Assembly: GCA_015486775.1 (NCBI GenBank)
Contig: WFRA01000004.1
Coordinates: forward strand, 1 to 12,069
Source: Kiritimatiellales bacterium
GTDB lineage: Bacteria; Verrucomicrobiota; Kiritimatiellia; Kiritimatiellales; Pontiellaceae
Length of the DNA: 12,069 nt
Reading direction: 5' to 3'
Every line of letters begins with the position of its first letter. Within the stretch, counting starts at the first letter, position 1. The notes under the pieces were generated by a model. That model saw nothing but the letters and a program-made list of their open reading frames with translations. It did no database searches and was not told the origin of the DNA. The translations under genes and the position numbers were made by a program. Below, in pieces: positions 1 to 6,748 of the stretch.

Positions 1-1169
1 ATGTAGGGCAGGGGGGCGGACTGCTTTTCGTGCCAGCTCTGTTCGACGGCCTGAGCCAGGGGCTTGCCGGGATAGTTGACGCGGTGGGGCTTGTCGCGGA
101 AGAGCGGGCCGAGCCCGTAGACGATGCCGTAGGCGATGGTGAAGGTGGCCGACATCAGCACCATCGCCACGAGGATCGCCCGGGGGTGGAGCTCCATCCG
201 AAAGCGGGGAACAAACCAGAGACCCACCCCCAGCGCCATTGGCGCCGCCCACATGGTGACGGGTTCCATGCCGGTGGCCAGCGAGAGGGCGGCAACGGCA
301 AGATAGGCGCCCATGGCCATGCCGCAGCTGCCGGGGATTTTTTCGGGCTCGTCGGCGGATTTGATCCGGCAAAAGAGGGCGGTCAGGATCAGCGGAGCCA
401 GGATCGCGGCTTGGGTGAACAGGAATTCCAAGGGATTCCAGAGGTGCTGCCACCAGTGGACGGGATCGGTTCCGCCGCGTTTCAATCCGTAGGTGAGGGT
501 GATCCAGTCGTGCTCTTTCATCCAGACCAGATGGGGCAGGAAGATGATCAGGGAGACGACTCCCGCAAGGTAGAGCCCGGGGCTTTTCAGGGCTTGCTTG
601 AGTTCGCCCCGGCCCAGCCAGGCGAGGAAGAGCGGGGGAAGCATGAAGAGCGCGAGGTATTTTCCCAGTGCCCCCAGGCCGACGCACAGCCCCAGGCCGA
701 TCCAGGGCAGCAGGCGTTTGCGCTCCACGGCCGCGATCCCGAAATACCATCCCCAGGCCCAGAAGGGCATCTGGATATAGTTCACGTTGAATTCGGGGCT
801 GATGTATTGGAAGAAATAGATGGTGTCGAACAGCAGCACGGCAACCATCGACTGCCGGGCGCCGAGCTTGAGCCGGCGACCGAGGTGGTAGATGCCCAGC
901 CCCGCCACCACGATGCAGAGCTGGCTGAGGAAGTAGAGCCCGGCATCGCCCATCAGGTGGGTGAACAGCTCCGCTGCCCAGGCGCTTAGGGGCGGATGCT
1001 TGTCGTAGCCCCACTGCCACTGCGAACCCCACATCACCGCCTCGACGCTATCGAGCGGCAGACAGGTGTTGCACGCGCGGGGGAGCAGCGTCCAGACCAC
1101 AAGGTGGTAGAGCGACCAGAGGCCAAGCAGGCGCGAGGGGGTGTCCAGGATGCTGGATTGTGTTTTCAT
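1..1169 (-). CDS. GT-C glycosyltransferase, PMT/ArnT-like (GT39/GT83), C-terminus outside window
   Basis: Polytopic inner-membrane glycosyltransferase that would transfer a sugar from a polyprenyl-phosphate donor onto a lipid or protein acceptor on the periplasmic face. I translated 389 codons without a stop; the gene continues past base 1, and family members usually have about 450-550 residues. The first extracytoplasmic loop carries the GT-C signature: LPLDSVEAVMWGSQ (D40, E43) followed by WGYDKHPPLSAW at about 53-64, matching the DxxE...GYxxHPPL pattern of PMT_2 enzymes. Many hydrophobic segments follow (about 75-95, 108-120, 155-180, 198-212, 250-265). The ATG at 1169 overlaps the stop of the upstream orphan glycosyltransferase-like frame as ATGA, which suggests translational coupling and supports this start. 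Family assignment is confident; donor and acceptor cannot be read from sequence. Confidence 0.85.
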   Translation of the reverse strand, partial: MKTQSSILDTPSRLLGLWSLYHLVVWTLLPRACNTCLPLDSVEAVMWGSQWQWGYDKHPPLSAWAAELFTHLMGDAGLYFLSQLCIVVAGLGIYHLGRRLKLGARQSMVAVLLFDTIYFFQYISPEFNVNYIQMPFWAWGWYFGIAAVERKRLLPWIGLGLCVGLGALGKYLALFMLPPLFLAWLGRGELKQALKSPGLYLAGVVSLIIFLPHLVWMKEHDWITLTYGLKRGGTDPVHWWQHLWNPLEFLFTQAAILAPLILTALFCRIKSADEPEKIPGSCGMAMGAYLAVAALSLATGMEPVTMWAAPMALGVGLWFVPRFRMELHPRAILVAMVLMSATFTIAYGIVYGLGPLFRDKPHRVNYPGKPLAQAVEQSWHEKQSAPLPY

Positions 1170-1267
1170 TCTATTAATTCCGAGTAGATCGACAGTTCCG
1201 TTCCGGTCATGCGCTCCATGCTTAAAATTTCCGCTATGGATTCACACAGAAACAACTGATCTTGATT
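1166..1267 (-). pseudogene. Remnant of a GT4 glycosyltransferase 3' end
   Basis: A 33-codon open stretch lies between the MNT stop codon and the GT-C gene and has no start of its own at its head. It ends in SMERMTGTELSIYSELIE and a TGA that overlaps the next ATG as ATGA. This tail resembles the C-terminus of the nearby GT4 enzyme (SLEHMTESELAVYREL): over 17 codons I count 9 identical residues and about 36 of 51 identical bases. I infer that it is the surviving 3' end of a glycosyltransferase gene whose body was lost or displaced when the HEPN/MNT module arrived. It is in the same frame as the MNT gene, directly after its TGA. It could instead be a fortuitous open frame, but both the similarity and the ATGA overlap argue against that. 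Confidence 0.5.
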
Positions 1268-1633
1268 TCAGGATTCTTTACGTGATGCCTTATGTCGGTT
1301 TTTGGCAAATCGCGGATTAGGTTTGTTGGGGGCTGGGTAGAAAACCACACCGTTCCGATCGATGTGGGCGATTAGGTCGGGGTTGTTTATCTGGGACAAA
1401 ATGGATAGGTCAATCATCCATGGCAGCAGCAGGTCGTCGAGGTCGTTGTCGATTCGGAGCAGGAGGGTCGGATCGAGTGCATGGCCGACAAGCGTGAGGT
1501 CGATATCAGATCCGTTCCGGAAAGTCCCCTTGGCTCTGGAGCCATACAGGATGGCTTTTTCTACTTCCGGATAGCTGGCAAGTACGGTGCGTATTTTTTC
1601 TGCAGCGGAGTTGGGTAGGCCGTGATCTATCAT
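1268..1633 (-). CDS. mntA: MNT-domain nucleotidyltransferase (MntA-type antitoxin)
   Basis: Small minimal nucleotidyltransferase of 121 residues. The diagnostic GSx10DxD motif is intact: GSRAKG at 31-36 and GSDIDL at 41-46 (D43, D45), with a probable third acidic residue, D75, in MIDLSIL. Known family members pair with a HEPN partner; in the studied MntA-HepT system the MNT protein AMPylates the HEPN toxin on a tyrosine and silences it. Here the ATG overlaps the stop of the HEPN gene as ATGA, so the two are translationally coupled. The C-terminus after about residue 100 is basic and proline/lysine rich, which may be a nucleic-acid-binding tail (inference). Sure of the domain; the antitoxin role is inferred from the pairing. 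Confidence 0.85.
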   Translation of the reverse strand: MIDHGLPNSAAEKIRTVLASYPEVEKAILYGSRAKGTFRNGSDIDLTLVGHALDPTLLLRIDNDLDDLLLPWMIDLSILSQINNPDLIAHIDRNGVVFYPAPNKPNPRFAKNRHKASRKES

Positions 1634-2046
1634 TCCGTCTCCGCCAATTTTTGGAGCTCCTGTTGAAGTTGGACGAGTTCATCGGCATAGTCGGTTGATA
1701 TCTTGGAAAAGATTTTTTCCGCAATCTCTTCTTCATAGGTGTGGGAGGACTGGTTGCGGCTTTTGATCATATCCATCCAGACCTCTCCGTTCCTCAAGAT
1801 GCCTAGCTGAAAAGCTTGTCTCGTTGCATCTTTGGAGCCATAGATCTCCGTGTTTCCCCGGCTTTCAAGCAGATCCTTCAGGGTTTTCCACGCCAGTTCG
1901 TGAGTGAACTCAAAAGCCTGGATCGTGCCCTGTTTTTCCAAGTCGGACAAAGGCCGCTGTTTTTCCAGGTCCACCGCGCCTTTTAGGCGTTTGAGCGCTT
2001 TGGAATAATTTGCGAAACGCTGTATCCATCGAATGTCAGAGTCCAT
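1630..2046 (-). CDS. hepT: HEPN protein, HI0074/NTSB type (HepT-like toxin partner)
   Basis: Mostly alpha-helical 138-residue protein of the 'nucleotidyltransferase substrate-binding' HEPN family. It carries the RX4HXY motif as RNQSSHTY at about 97-104, the predicted RNase active site plus the tyrosine that is AMPylated in characterised HepT proteins. EFTHELAWKTLKDLL at about 46-60 is typical of the HI0074 subfamily. I chose the ATG at 2046 because an AGGAG (2056-2060) sits 9 nt upstream; a longer form from TTG at 2064 would add six residues and destroy that spacing. The gene overlaps the end of the GT4 gene by 11 nt, and its ribosome site lies inside the GT4 coding sequence. Probable toxin half of a HEPN/MNT toxin-antitoxin or anti-phage pair; a housekeeping nucleotidyltransferase pair is the alternative. 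Confidence 0.85.
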   Translation of the reverse strand: MDSDIRWIQRFANYSKALKRLKGAVDLEKQRPLSDLEKQGTIQAFEFTHELAWKTLKDLLESRGNTEIYGSKDATRQAFQLGILRNGEVWMDMIKSRNQSSHTYEEEIAEKIFSKISTDYADELVQLQQELQKLAETE

Positions 2047-3142
2047 TTTCAGTATCTCCTGCAAGTTCGCGATAGACTGCCAGTTCGGATTCGGTCATGT
2101 GCTCCAAGCTGAAATCTCTACCAATGTGTTCGCGCATGTTGGAAAATCCAAGTTCCAATGCCTGGAAAATCCGCTCCGCCAGCTCCCGATAGTTTTGGGG
2201 TTCGAAGAAGAGGCCGTTTTCGCCATCGAGAACGATGTCGAGCGCGCCGCCGTGGGCGGTGGCGATGACGGGGGTGTCCATGGCCAGCGCCTCGGCGATG
2301 GTGCGGCCAAAGGCTTCGGGCTTGAAGGAGGTGGCGGAGACGACCAGGTCGCTCAGGGCATGGATTTCGCGCACGTTGGACTGCGATCCGGCAAAGCAGA
2401 TGTTTGCTCCCAGCTCCTGCGCCAGTTTTTCCAATGATTGGAAATAGGCCTGCTTGTCGTGCCGCGCGCCGCCGACCACGAGACCGGCCACATCAGGGCG
2501 CTTTCGCTGGACGGTGGCCAGCGCACGGATAAAGTCGTCGATCCCCTTGAGCTCGGTGATGCGCCCGATGGTGGAGACGATGGTTTTCCCTTCCAACCCG
2601 TGCTCCTGCTTGAAGAATTGGATAAAGGCGGAGTCGATACGGGCGGGATCGAAGTAGTCCATGTCGATCCCGCGCGGGACGTAGCGGAGTTTTGATTCGT
2701 CTATCGTGTAGTTCTTCAGGATGTATTCTTTGACGGCGGAACTGGGATAGATGACGCGGTCGCCCCGGGTCATGATTTCGCTGTACCTGCCGACGGAGTT
2801 GAAGCCGTGGACGGTGGTGACGAAGGGGATCTTTAATTTTTTGTTGGTGAACCAGGCGAGCCAAGCGGGCACGCGGCTACGAGCGTGGAGGATGTCGGGA
2901 CGTAATGCGTAGAGCGTATTGCGTAATTGGCGAGTTCGGACAGGGACGGAGAGGGGGTTCTTCGAGCAGACATCGAGCGTGATGTGCCGCCCTCCATCGT
3001 TTCCAATGGCTGGAACCTGGGAGCCGCCGGCGGAGATGACCGTGCTTTGGTGGCCGCGTTTCACGAACTCGCGGTTGATTTCCACCACGCCGCGTTCGAC
3101 GCCGCCTTGGTTTAGTTCGGGCAATATCTGGACGATGTGCAT
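2036..3142 (-). CDS. Glycosyltransferase family 4 (GT-B, WaaG-like)
   Basis: Retaining, nucleotide-sugar-dependent glycosyltransferase of 368 residues, normal for GT4. The N-terminal Rossmann half begins MHIVQILPELNQGGVERG with the acceptor/phosphate loop GGVE at 13-16 and a THVHGF-like TTVHGFNS at 109-116. The C-terminal half shows GRITELKG (R194, K199), which usually grips the donor diphosphate, and the EX7E motif as EAFGRTIAE (E276, E284), followed by the usual PVIAT and GG(A)xDIV. It most likely adds a sugar to lipopolysaccharide core or another cell-surface glycan on the cytoplasmic face, consistent with msbA upstream and a GT-C enzyme downstream. It starts 10 nt after the ATPase gene, with no clear Shine-Dalgarno, so coupling to upstream translation is likely. 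Three copies of the TTCCA palindrome lie in this gene. Confidence 0.92.
   Translation of the reverse strand: MHIVQILPELNQGGVERGVVEINREFVKRGHQSTVISAGGSQVPAIGNDGGRHITLDVCSKNPLSVPVRTRQLRNTLYALRPDILHARSRVPAWLAWFTNKKLKIPFVTTVHGFNSVGRYSEIMTRGDRVIYPSSAVKEYILKNYTIDESKLRYVPRGIDMDYFDPARIDSAFIQFFKQEHGLEGKTIVSTIGRITELKGIDDFIRALATVQRKRPDVAGLVVGGARHDKQAYFQSLEKLAQELGANICFAGSQSNVREIHALSDLVVSATSFKPEAFGRTIAEALAMDTPVIATAHGGALDIVLDGENGLFFEPQNYRELAERIFQALELGFSNMREHIGRDFSLEHMTESELAVYRELAGDTENGL
2153..2167. repeat. TTCCA-N5-TGGAA palindrome inside the GT4 gene
   Basis: TTCCA ATGCC TGGAA; read as FQALE on the coding strand. Next to it at 2139-2151 is a second palindrome of opposite polarity, TTGGA-AAA-TCCAA. Confidence 0.8.
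2429..2443. repeat. TTCCA-N5-TGGAA palindrome inside the GT4 gene, best copy
   Basis: TTCCA ATGAT TGGAA. With its flanks it is a perfect 8+1+8 palindrome (2428-2444). Read as FQSLE in the GT4 protein. Confidence 0.85.
3001..3015. repeat. TTCCA-N5-TGGAA palindrome inside the GT4 gene, different frame
   Basis: TTCCA ATGGC TGGAA, read in the frame VPAIGN and so not tied to the FQxLE peptide. Confidence 0.8.
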
Positions 3143-3152
3143 GGAGATTTTT

Positions 3153-4364
3153 TTAGATATCGAGTGTCATGGATGAGCTGCCTGGGGTTGATTGGGCATC
3201 AAGCCAAGAGGAAAATTGCCGCCATGGAATGGCCTGGTTTCTGTGGGGAAGAGCCACCGGACTCTCCGTTTGGCAAACAAGCAATCCGTCTTCAATCCGG
3301 TATTCCTTTTCCGCGATTTTCCGGAATTGGTTCAGCGGTGTCGTAAAGGCTGGTTTCGGCGTGGTGCTTTTTTTGATTTCAACCGGATGGAGCATGGAGC
3401 CGTTCTGGACAAGGAGGTCGATCTCCAGCCCGTCGTGGGAGCGCCAGAAAAAAAGGTCTGGCTTTTTGCCCCGGTTGAAGAAGTGCTTTACGGCTTCGAT
3501 GACGATGAACCCTTCGAAAAATTGTCCGCCCATGCTTCCTGCCAGCAGGCTATCAGGAGAGGGTTGATGCGTTAGGTAGGCGGCCAATGCGGAATCCATA
3601 AAATAGAGTTTCGGGCTTTTTACCACCCGCTTTCCGAGATTGCTGTGGAAGGGGGGAAGCAGGAATAGCAGGTAGCACGATTCCAGCAGGGCGATCCATT
3701 TCTTTACGGTGGCGACCGCCACCCCGCTTTCGCGGGAGAGCGAGGCCATGTTCAGTTCCTGCCCATGGCGGGCGGCGCAGAGTTTCACGATGGTTTCAAA
3801 CGAGTGCAGATCGACAATGTTTCCAAGTTGCCGGATATCCCTTTCCAGATAGGTTTGCAAATAGGAAGAAATCCATAAGTCCCGCTTTTCGGGGTGGAGC
3901 GCCGGTTCGGGATAGAAGCCTTTCCATAGCACCTCTTCCAGACAATCGTTGGAATCTATTTCGGCGTAGCAAAAGGGAGCCAAGTCCAGCAGCACAGCGC
4001 GACCGGCCAGCGATTCCCCGATGTTTTTCATCAGATGAAATTGCTGGGAGCCGGTCAAGATCCATTGTCCGGGAACCCGGTGGCGATCCACCTCCATTTT
4101 TATGTATTGCAACAGGTGGGGAACATATTGGATCTCATCCAGGACGGTACCGGTCTCGTTTCTCGATGATTGGATAAATCCTGCTGGATCGCTGGTTGCA
4201 AAGTCGCGCTGAATGGGGTCGTCGAAGGTTACATAGCGGTAGTTTTTGAGTTCGTTCTGCAAAAAGGTGCTCTTTCCGGTCTGGCGCGCGCCGGTCAATA
4301 CACAGACGGGAAACAGGGCGCGTGCTTTTTGGAATATCTGGCTTATATTGCGTTTTATGTACAT
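3153..4364 (-). CDS. AAA ATPase with DUF4143 domain
   Basis: 403-residue P-loop ATPase of the common but poorly understood AAA_14/DUF4143 family. Walker A is GARQTGKS at 25-32, Walker B is TVLDEIQ with D76 and E77, and ILTGSQQF at 102-109 matches the family sensor motif. Residues about 160-260 form the predicted winged-helix part (LSRESGVAVATVKKWIALLE), and FFWRSHDGLEIDLLV followed by VEIKKS about 20 residues later resembles the D...ExK core of a PD-(D/E)xK nuclease fold, as seen in other DUF4143 proteins. The cellular role of the family is not established. An 85-bp gap with a strong inverted repeat lies upstream, so it may have its own control. It sits between msbA and a glycosyltransferase without an obvious functional tie and is probably accessory cargo. 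Confidence 0.9.
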   Translation of the reverse strand: MYIKRNISQIFQKARALFPVCVLTGARQTGKSTFLQNELKNYRYVTFDDPIQRDFATSDPAGFIQSSRNETGTVLDEIQYVPHLLQYIKMEVDRHRVPGQWILTGSQQFHLMKNIGESLAGRAVLLDLAPFCYAEIDSNDCLEEVLWKGFYPEPALHPEKRDLWISSYLQTYLERDIRQLGNIVDLHSFETIVKLCAARHGQELNMASLSRESGVAVATVKKWIALLESCYLLFLLPPFHSNLGKRVVKSPKLYFMDSALAAYLTHQPSPDSLLAGSMGGQFFEGFIVIEAVKHFFNRGKKPDLFFWRSHDGLEIDLLVQNGSMLHPVEIKKSTTPKPAFTTPLNQFRKIAEKEYRIEDGLLVCQTESPVALPHRNQAIPWRQFSSWLDAQSTPGSSSMTLDI

Positions 4365-4387
4365 GTAACTTACTTGTGGTTAATTGT

Positions 4388-4423
4388 TTGACAAAACACT
4401 ATCTTGTGTTTTGGATTTGTCAA
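4388..4423 (-). promoter_or_regulatory. Nested inverted repeat with TTGACA box upstream of the DUF4143 ATPase
   Basis: Between the msbA stop and the ATPase start, CAAAACAC (4392-4399) and GTGTTTTG (4406-4413) form a perfect 8-bp inverted repeat around a 6-nt centre. It is flanked by TTGACA (4388-4393) and TGTCAA (4418-4423), a second outer inverted pair. On the minus strand the distal TGTCAA reads TTGACA, a perfect -35, but the matching -10 (TAGTGT at 16 nt) is poor. No T-run follows on either strand, so an intrinsic terminator is unlikely. An operator overlapping a weak promoter, or a hairpin in the msbA-ATPase transcript, are the two readings. Confidence 0.45.
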
Positions 4424-4449
4424 TGAATTCTTTGCGTTTCCGTTGGACG

Positions 4450-6261
4450 TTATTCGGCGGCTTGGGCTGGCGAGGTTTCCGAAAACTGCATGTCGTGGAA
4501 ATATTTGTATTTTCCGGCTTTTTCCAGTAGCTCGGCGTGGGTGCCCTGCTCGACGATTTTGCCTTTATCCATGACGACGATGGTGTCGGAGTGGACGATG
4601 GTGGAGAGGCGGTGGGCAATCACGAGGACGGTGCGGTTCTTCATGAGCTCGTTTAGGGCAATTTGAACCAGGCGTTCGCTCTCGTTGTCGAGCGCGCTGG
4701 TGGCCTCGTCGAGGATGAGAATGGGTGGATTGCGCAGGAGGGCGCGGGCAATGGCTACGCGCTGAGCCATGCCGCCGGAGAGCAGGGCGGCCTGTTCGCC
4801 AATGACGGTGTCGTAGCCGTGCTCGAGCTCGGTGATGAATTGGTGCGCGTTGGCGCGTTTTGCCGCATCTTCGATCTGCTCCCGGGTCGCCCCCTTGCTT
4901 CCGTAGGCAATGTTTTCCGCAACGCTTCGGTTGAAGAGGATGGTGCGCTGCGTGACGATGCCGATCTGTCGGCGGAGCGACTGCAGGGTGTAGTCGCGAA
5001 TATCTTTTCCGTTGAGTTCGATCCTTCCCTCGGTGACATCGAAGAAGCGTGGAACGAGGTTGACGAGGGTTGTTTTCCCGGCACCGGAGCTCCCGACAAA
5101 GGCGACGGTTTGGCCGGCCTCAATATCGAGGTTGATCTTTTCGAGAACGGGTGTCTTATCGTACGAAAAACCAACCTGCTTGAATTGGATCTGTTTTATT
5201 TCGCCGTTGAACTCAACCGCATTGGCTCGGTCTTGAATGGTATTTGGAGTTTCCAGGATTTCAAATACCCGTTCAACGCTGGGGAGCGCCCGGCTGACGC
5301 GCATGTGCAGCTGGCTCAGTTTTTTTGCGGGTTTGTACATGTTGACCATCGCCGCGCCAAAGACCACCAAAACCCCCAGCGGGAGTTGGGTGGTGTAGGC
5401 GTAGACAACGATCGCCGCGAGTCCAATTGCGGAAACCCCCGTCATCAAAGGTTCGCTCAGCGAGTTTCCGCGCGCTTGGCGCATGGTCATTTTGAAGATG
5501 GTGCGGTTGAAATGGTTGAAGCGTTCGTTCTCCTCTTCCTCCATCTGGAACGCCTTCACCACAATCGCTCCGCCAATCGACTCCTGCACCACCGACAGCA
5601 TGTCGGAGGTGCCCTCCTGGCCCTTTTTCGAGGCCTTTCGGATGCGCCGACTAATCATGGCAATCGGCGCAATGCAGAGCGGGAAAACCACCAGCGCCAT
5701 GATCGACAGCTTCCAATTGGCCCAAAACATGACACCGATCGATCCAATGAGCGTGAAGGGGGAGCGAATGGCATCGGCCAGAACATTGGAGACCAGCCCG
5801 GTAAGCACGGCGGTGTCGCTCGTGATTCGGGTAATCAGCTCGCCCGCCCGGCTCTTCGTGAAAAACTGCATGGGCAGGGCATGGATATGCTTGAACAAAT
5901 CCATCCGCAAATCGGCCACCACCCGGTTACCGACCCACTCCACAAAATATTTGCCGATAAAAAAGATGATTCCCTGAAGGATGGCCACTGCAGGAAGAAC
6001 GGCAATGGCTCTGATCACCTGCTCCAGCGCCAGCTTCGTTGTGTCGTTCGACATCTGCGGAAACATCGACCCCATATGCATGTTGTCGCCCGAGATAAGG
6101 CCAATCGACCACCCCAGCGCCGCGATGAGCGCGGAGGTGGTGGCACCATAGAGGATGCCCATGAGGATGCCGACGCCCAGCCGTAGGCGGTAGGGTTTGA
6201 CATAGGGCAGCAATTGCTTGAGCTGCCCGTGGCCGGACGAATCTTGTTTTTTCGAATCCAT
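4450..6261 (-). CDS. msbA: MsbA-like lipid A/lipid ABC exporter (TMD-NBD half transporter)
   Basis: 603-residue half-size ABC exporter, expected to work as a homodimer flipping lipid A-core or a similar lipid across the inner membrane. An N-terminal ABC transmembrane domain (about 25-330, six predicted helices) contains the conserved GELITRITSDT region at 140-150. The nucleotide-binding domain follows: Walker A GSSGAGKT (390-397), Q-loop Q438, signature LSGGM (494-498), Walker B ILILDE (514-519, E519), D-loop SALD (522-525) and H-loop H550. The signature has Met where LSGGQ normally has Gln. A purine-rich GGAGAGAGAG precedes the ATG at loose spacing. It heads the minus-strand operon, and the glycosyltransferases downstream support a surface-glycolipid role. 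Other lipid or peptide exporters share this architecture, so the substrate is inferred. Confidence 0.88.
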   Translation of the reverse strand: MDSKKQDSSGHGQLKQLLPYVKPYRLRLGVGILMGILYGATTSALIAALGWSIGLISGDNMHMGSMFPQMSNDTTKLALEQVIRAIAVLPAVAILQGIIFFIGKYFVEWVGNRVVADLRMDLFKHIHALPMQFFTKSRAGELITRITSDTAVLTGLVSNVLADAIRSPFTLIGSIGVMFWANWKLSIMALVVFPLCIAPIAMISRRIRKASKKGQEGTSDMLSVVQESIGGAIVVKAFQMEEEENERFNHFNRTIFKMTMRQARGNSLSEPLMTGVSAIGLAAIVVYAYTTQLPLGVLVVFGAAMVNMYKPAKKLSQLHMRVSRALPSVERVFEILETPNTIQDRANAVEFNGEIKQIQFKQVGFSYDKTPVLEKINLDIEAGQTVAFVGSSGAGKTTLVNLVPRFFDVTEGRIELNGKDIRDYTLQSLRRQIGIVTQRTILFNRSVAENIAYGSKGATREQIEDAAKRANAHQFITELEHGYDTVIGEQAALLSGGMAQRVAIARALLRNPPILILDEATSALDNESERLVQIALNELMKNRTVLVIAHRLSTIVHSDTIVVMDKGKIVEQGTHAELLEKAGKYKYFHDMQFSETSPAQAAE

Positions 6262-6375
6262 AAAGGTGCTCTCTCTCCGTCGAAATTGCAGACCAAGCTA
6301 CAGCAAAATCTTGGCGAAAGCAAACGGCTTAACCGGATAGTCGGCGATATGGTTTAAATTCCTGCATTAATTCGG
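6262..6375. other. Divergent intergenic region between msbA and tRNA-Phe
   Basis: No coding potential seen. It must carry the msbA promoter on the minus strand. The only candidate I see is a weak TTGCTT - 17 nt - TAGCTT pair reading toward msbA, too poor to call with confidence. The tRNA promoter lies immediately to the right. Confidence 0.4.
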
Positions 6376-6403
6376 TTGACGGCAGAACGCGTTTCCGTAT
6401 ACT
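6376..6403 (+). promoter_or_regulatory. Sigma70-like promoter of tRNA-Phe
   Basis: TTGACG (6376-6381), a 16-nt spacer and TATACT (6398-6403), each close to the -35 and -10 consensus. The -10 is followed by GC-rich CCGCGC, the kind of discriminator seen at stringently controlled stable-RNA promoters in other bacteria. The expected transcription start, near 6410, is about 10 nt before the mature tRNA 5' end. Confidence 0.75.
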
Positions 6404-6420
6404 CCGCGCTTCAAATTTAC

Positions 6421-6496
6421 GGCGACTTAGCTCAGTCGGTAGAGCAGCGGATTGAAAATCCGCGTGTCCCCAGTTCAATTCTGGGAGTCGCCACCA
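6421..6496 (+). tRNA. tRNA-Phe (anticodon GAA)
   Basis: Complete 76-nt cloverleaf. The acceptor stem GGCGACT/AGTCGCC is seven perfect pairs. D arm GCTC/GAGC; anticodon stem GCGGA/TCCGC with loop TTGAAAA giving anticodon GAA (phenylalanine); variable loop GTGTC; T arm CCCAG/CTGGG with loop TTCAATT. Discriminator A, and the 3' CCA is encoded at 6494-6496. It is a single-gene transcription unit with its own promoter and terminator; no duplicated 3' end or integrase was seen nearby, so no sign of use as an integration site. Confidence 0.97.
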
Positions 6497-6501
6497 CTTC
6501 A

Positions 6502-6536
6502 AACCTTTAGCTCAAAATGAGTTGGAGGTTTTTTTT
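6502..6536 (+). terminator. Intrinsic terminator after tRNA-Phe
   Basis: AACCT (6502-6506) pairs with AGGTT (6526-6530), TTAG with TTGG through wobble pairs, and CTCA (6511-6514) with TGAG (6518-6521), around an AAA loop. An eight-T run (6529-6536) follows. It begins 5 nt after the tRNA CCA. Confidence 0.85.
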
Positions 6537-6615
6537 GTTCCCGTATTCCGGCCTCTCTCCAATTTTAGACAGGAACAAAGGCAGATTTTAGCCGCAATCT
6601 ATTCCGGTTTGATGT

Positions 6616-6644
6616 TTGACAGGTGGCGGGTGTTCAAGTAGATT
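6616..6644 (+). promoter_or_regulatory. Sigma70-like promoter for the OPA transporter
   Basis: A perfect TTGACA -35 (6616-6621), a 17-nt spacer and TAGATT (6639-6644, four of six consensus bases). The predicted start near 6651 gives a leader of about 100 nt before the transporter ATG. This leader also holds an inverted repeat and one copy of the TTCCA palindrome. Confidence 0.6.
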
Positions 6645-6650
6645 GGAACG

Positions 6651-6666
6651 ATTATTTCTGAATAAT
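6651..6666 (+). promoter_or_regulatory. AT-rich inverted repeat at the predicted transcription start
   Basis: ATTATT and AATAAT flank a TCTG centre exactly where transcription from the upstream promoter should begin. The position fits a repressor operator, but six AT-only base pairs are weak evidence and could be chance in an AT-rich leader. Confidence 0.3.
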
Positions 6667-6689
6667 AATTCTGCGCATCAGGCGAGCCG

Positions 6690-6704
6690 TTCCAGCGGTT
6701 GGAA
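6690..6704. repeat. TTCCA-N5-TGGAA palindrome, copy in the transporter leader
   Basis: TTCCA GCGGT TGGAA. The only intergenic copy in the window. It lies between the predicted promoter and the Shine-Dalgarno of the OPA transporter, so protein coding cannot explain it. Confidence 0.8.
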
Positions 6705-6748
6705 GGGCGGGTTGCACCGTGTGCGCTACGAAAAAGAGGAGTCGGCAG

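Noticed and set aside
30..989. 319-codon open frame on the plus strand
   Set aside because: Antisense to the partial GT-C glycosyltransferase, which has the DxxE...HPPL motif and transmembrane pattern; the open frame is a by-product of high GC.
4388..4423. Inverted repeat as an msbA/ATPase boundary terminator
   Set aside because: No T-run follows the hairpin on either strand.
4663..6186. 507-codon open frame on the plus strand
   Set aside because: Lies entirely antisense to msbA, whose motifs are complete; the product has no recognisable domain.
6421..6536. tRNA-Phe as an integration hotspot
   Set aside because: No integrase, no direct repeat of the tRNA 3' end, and no mobile genes on either side were seen.
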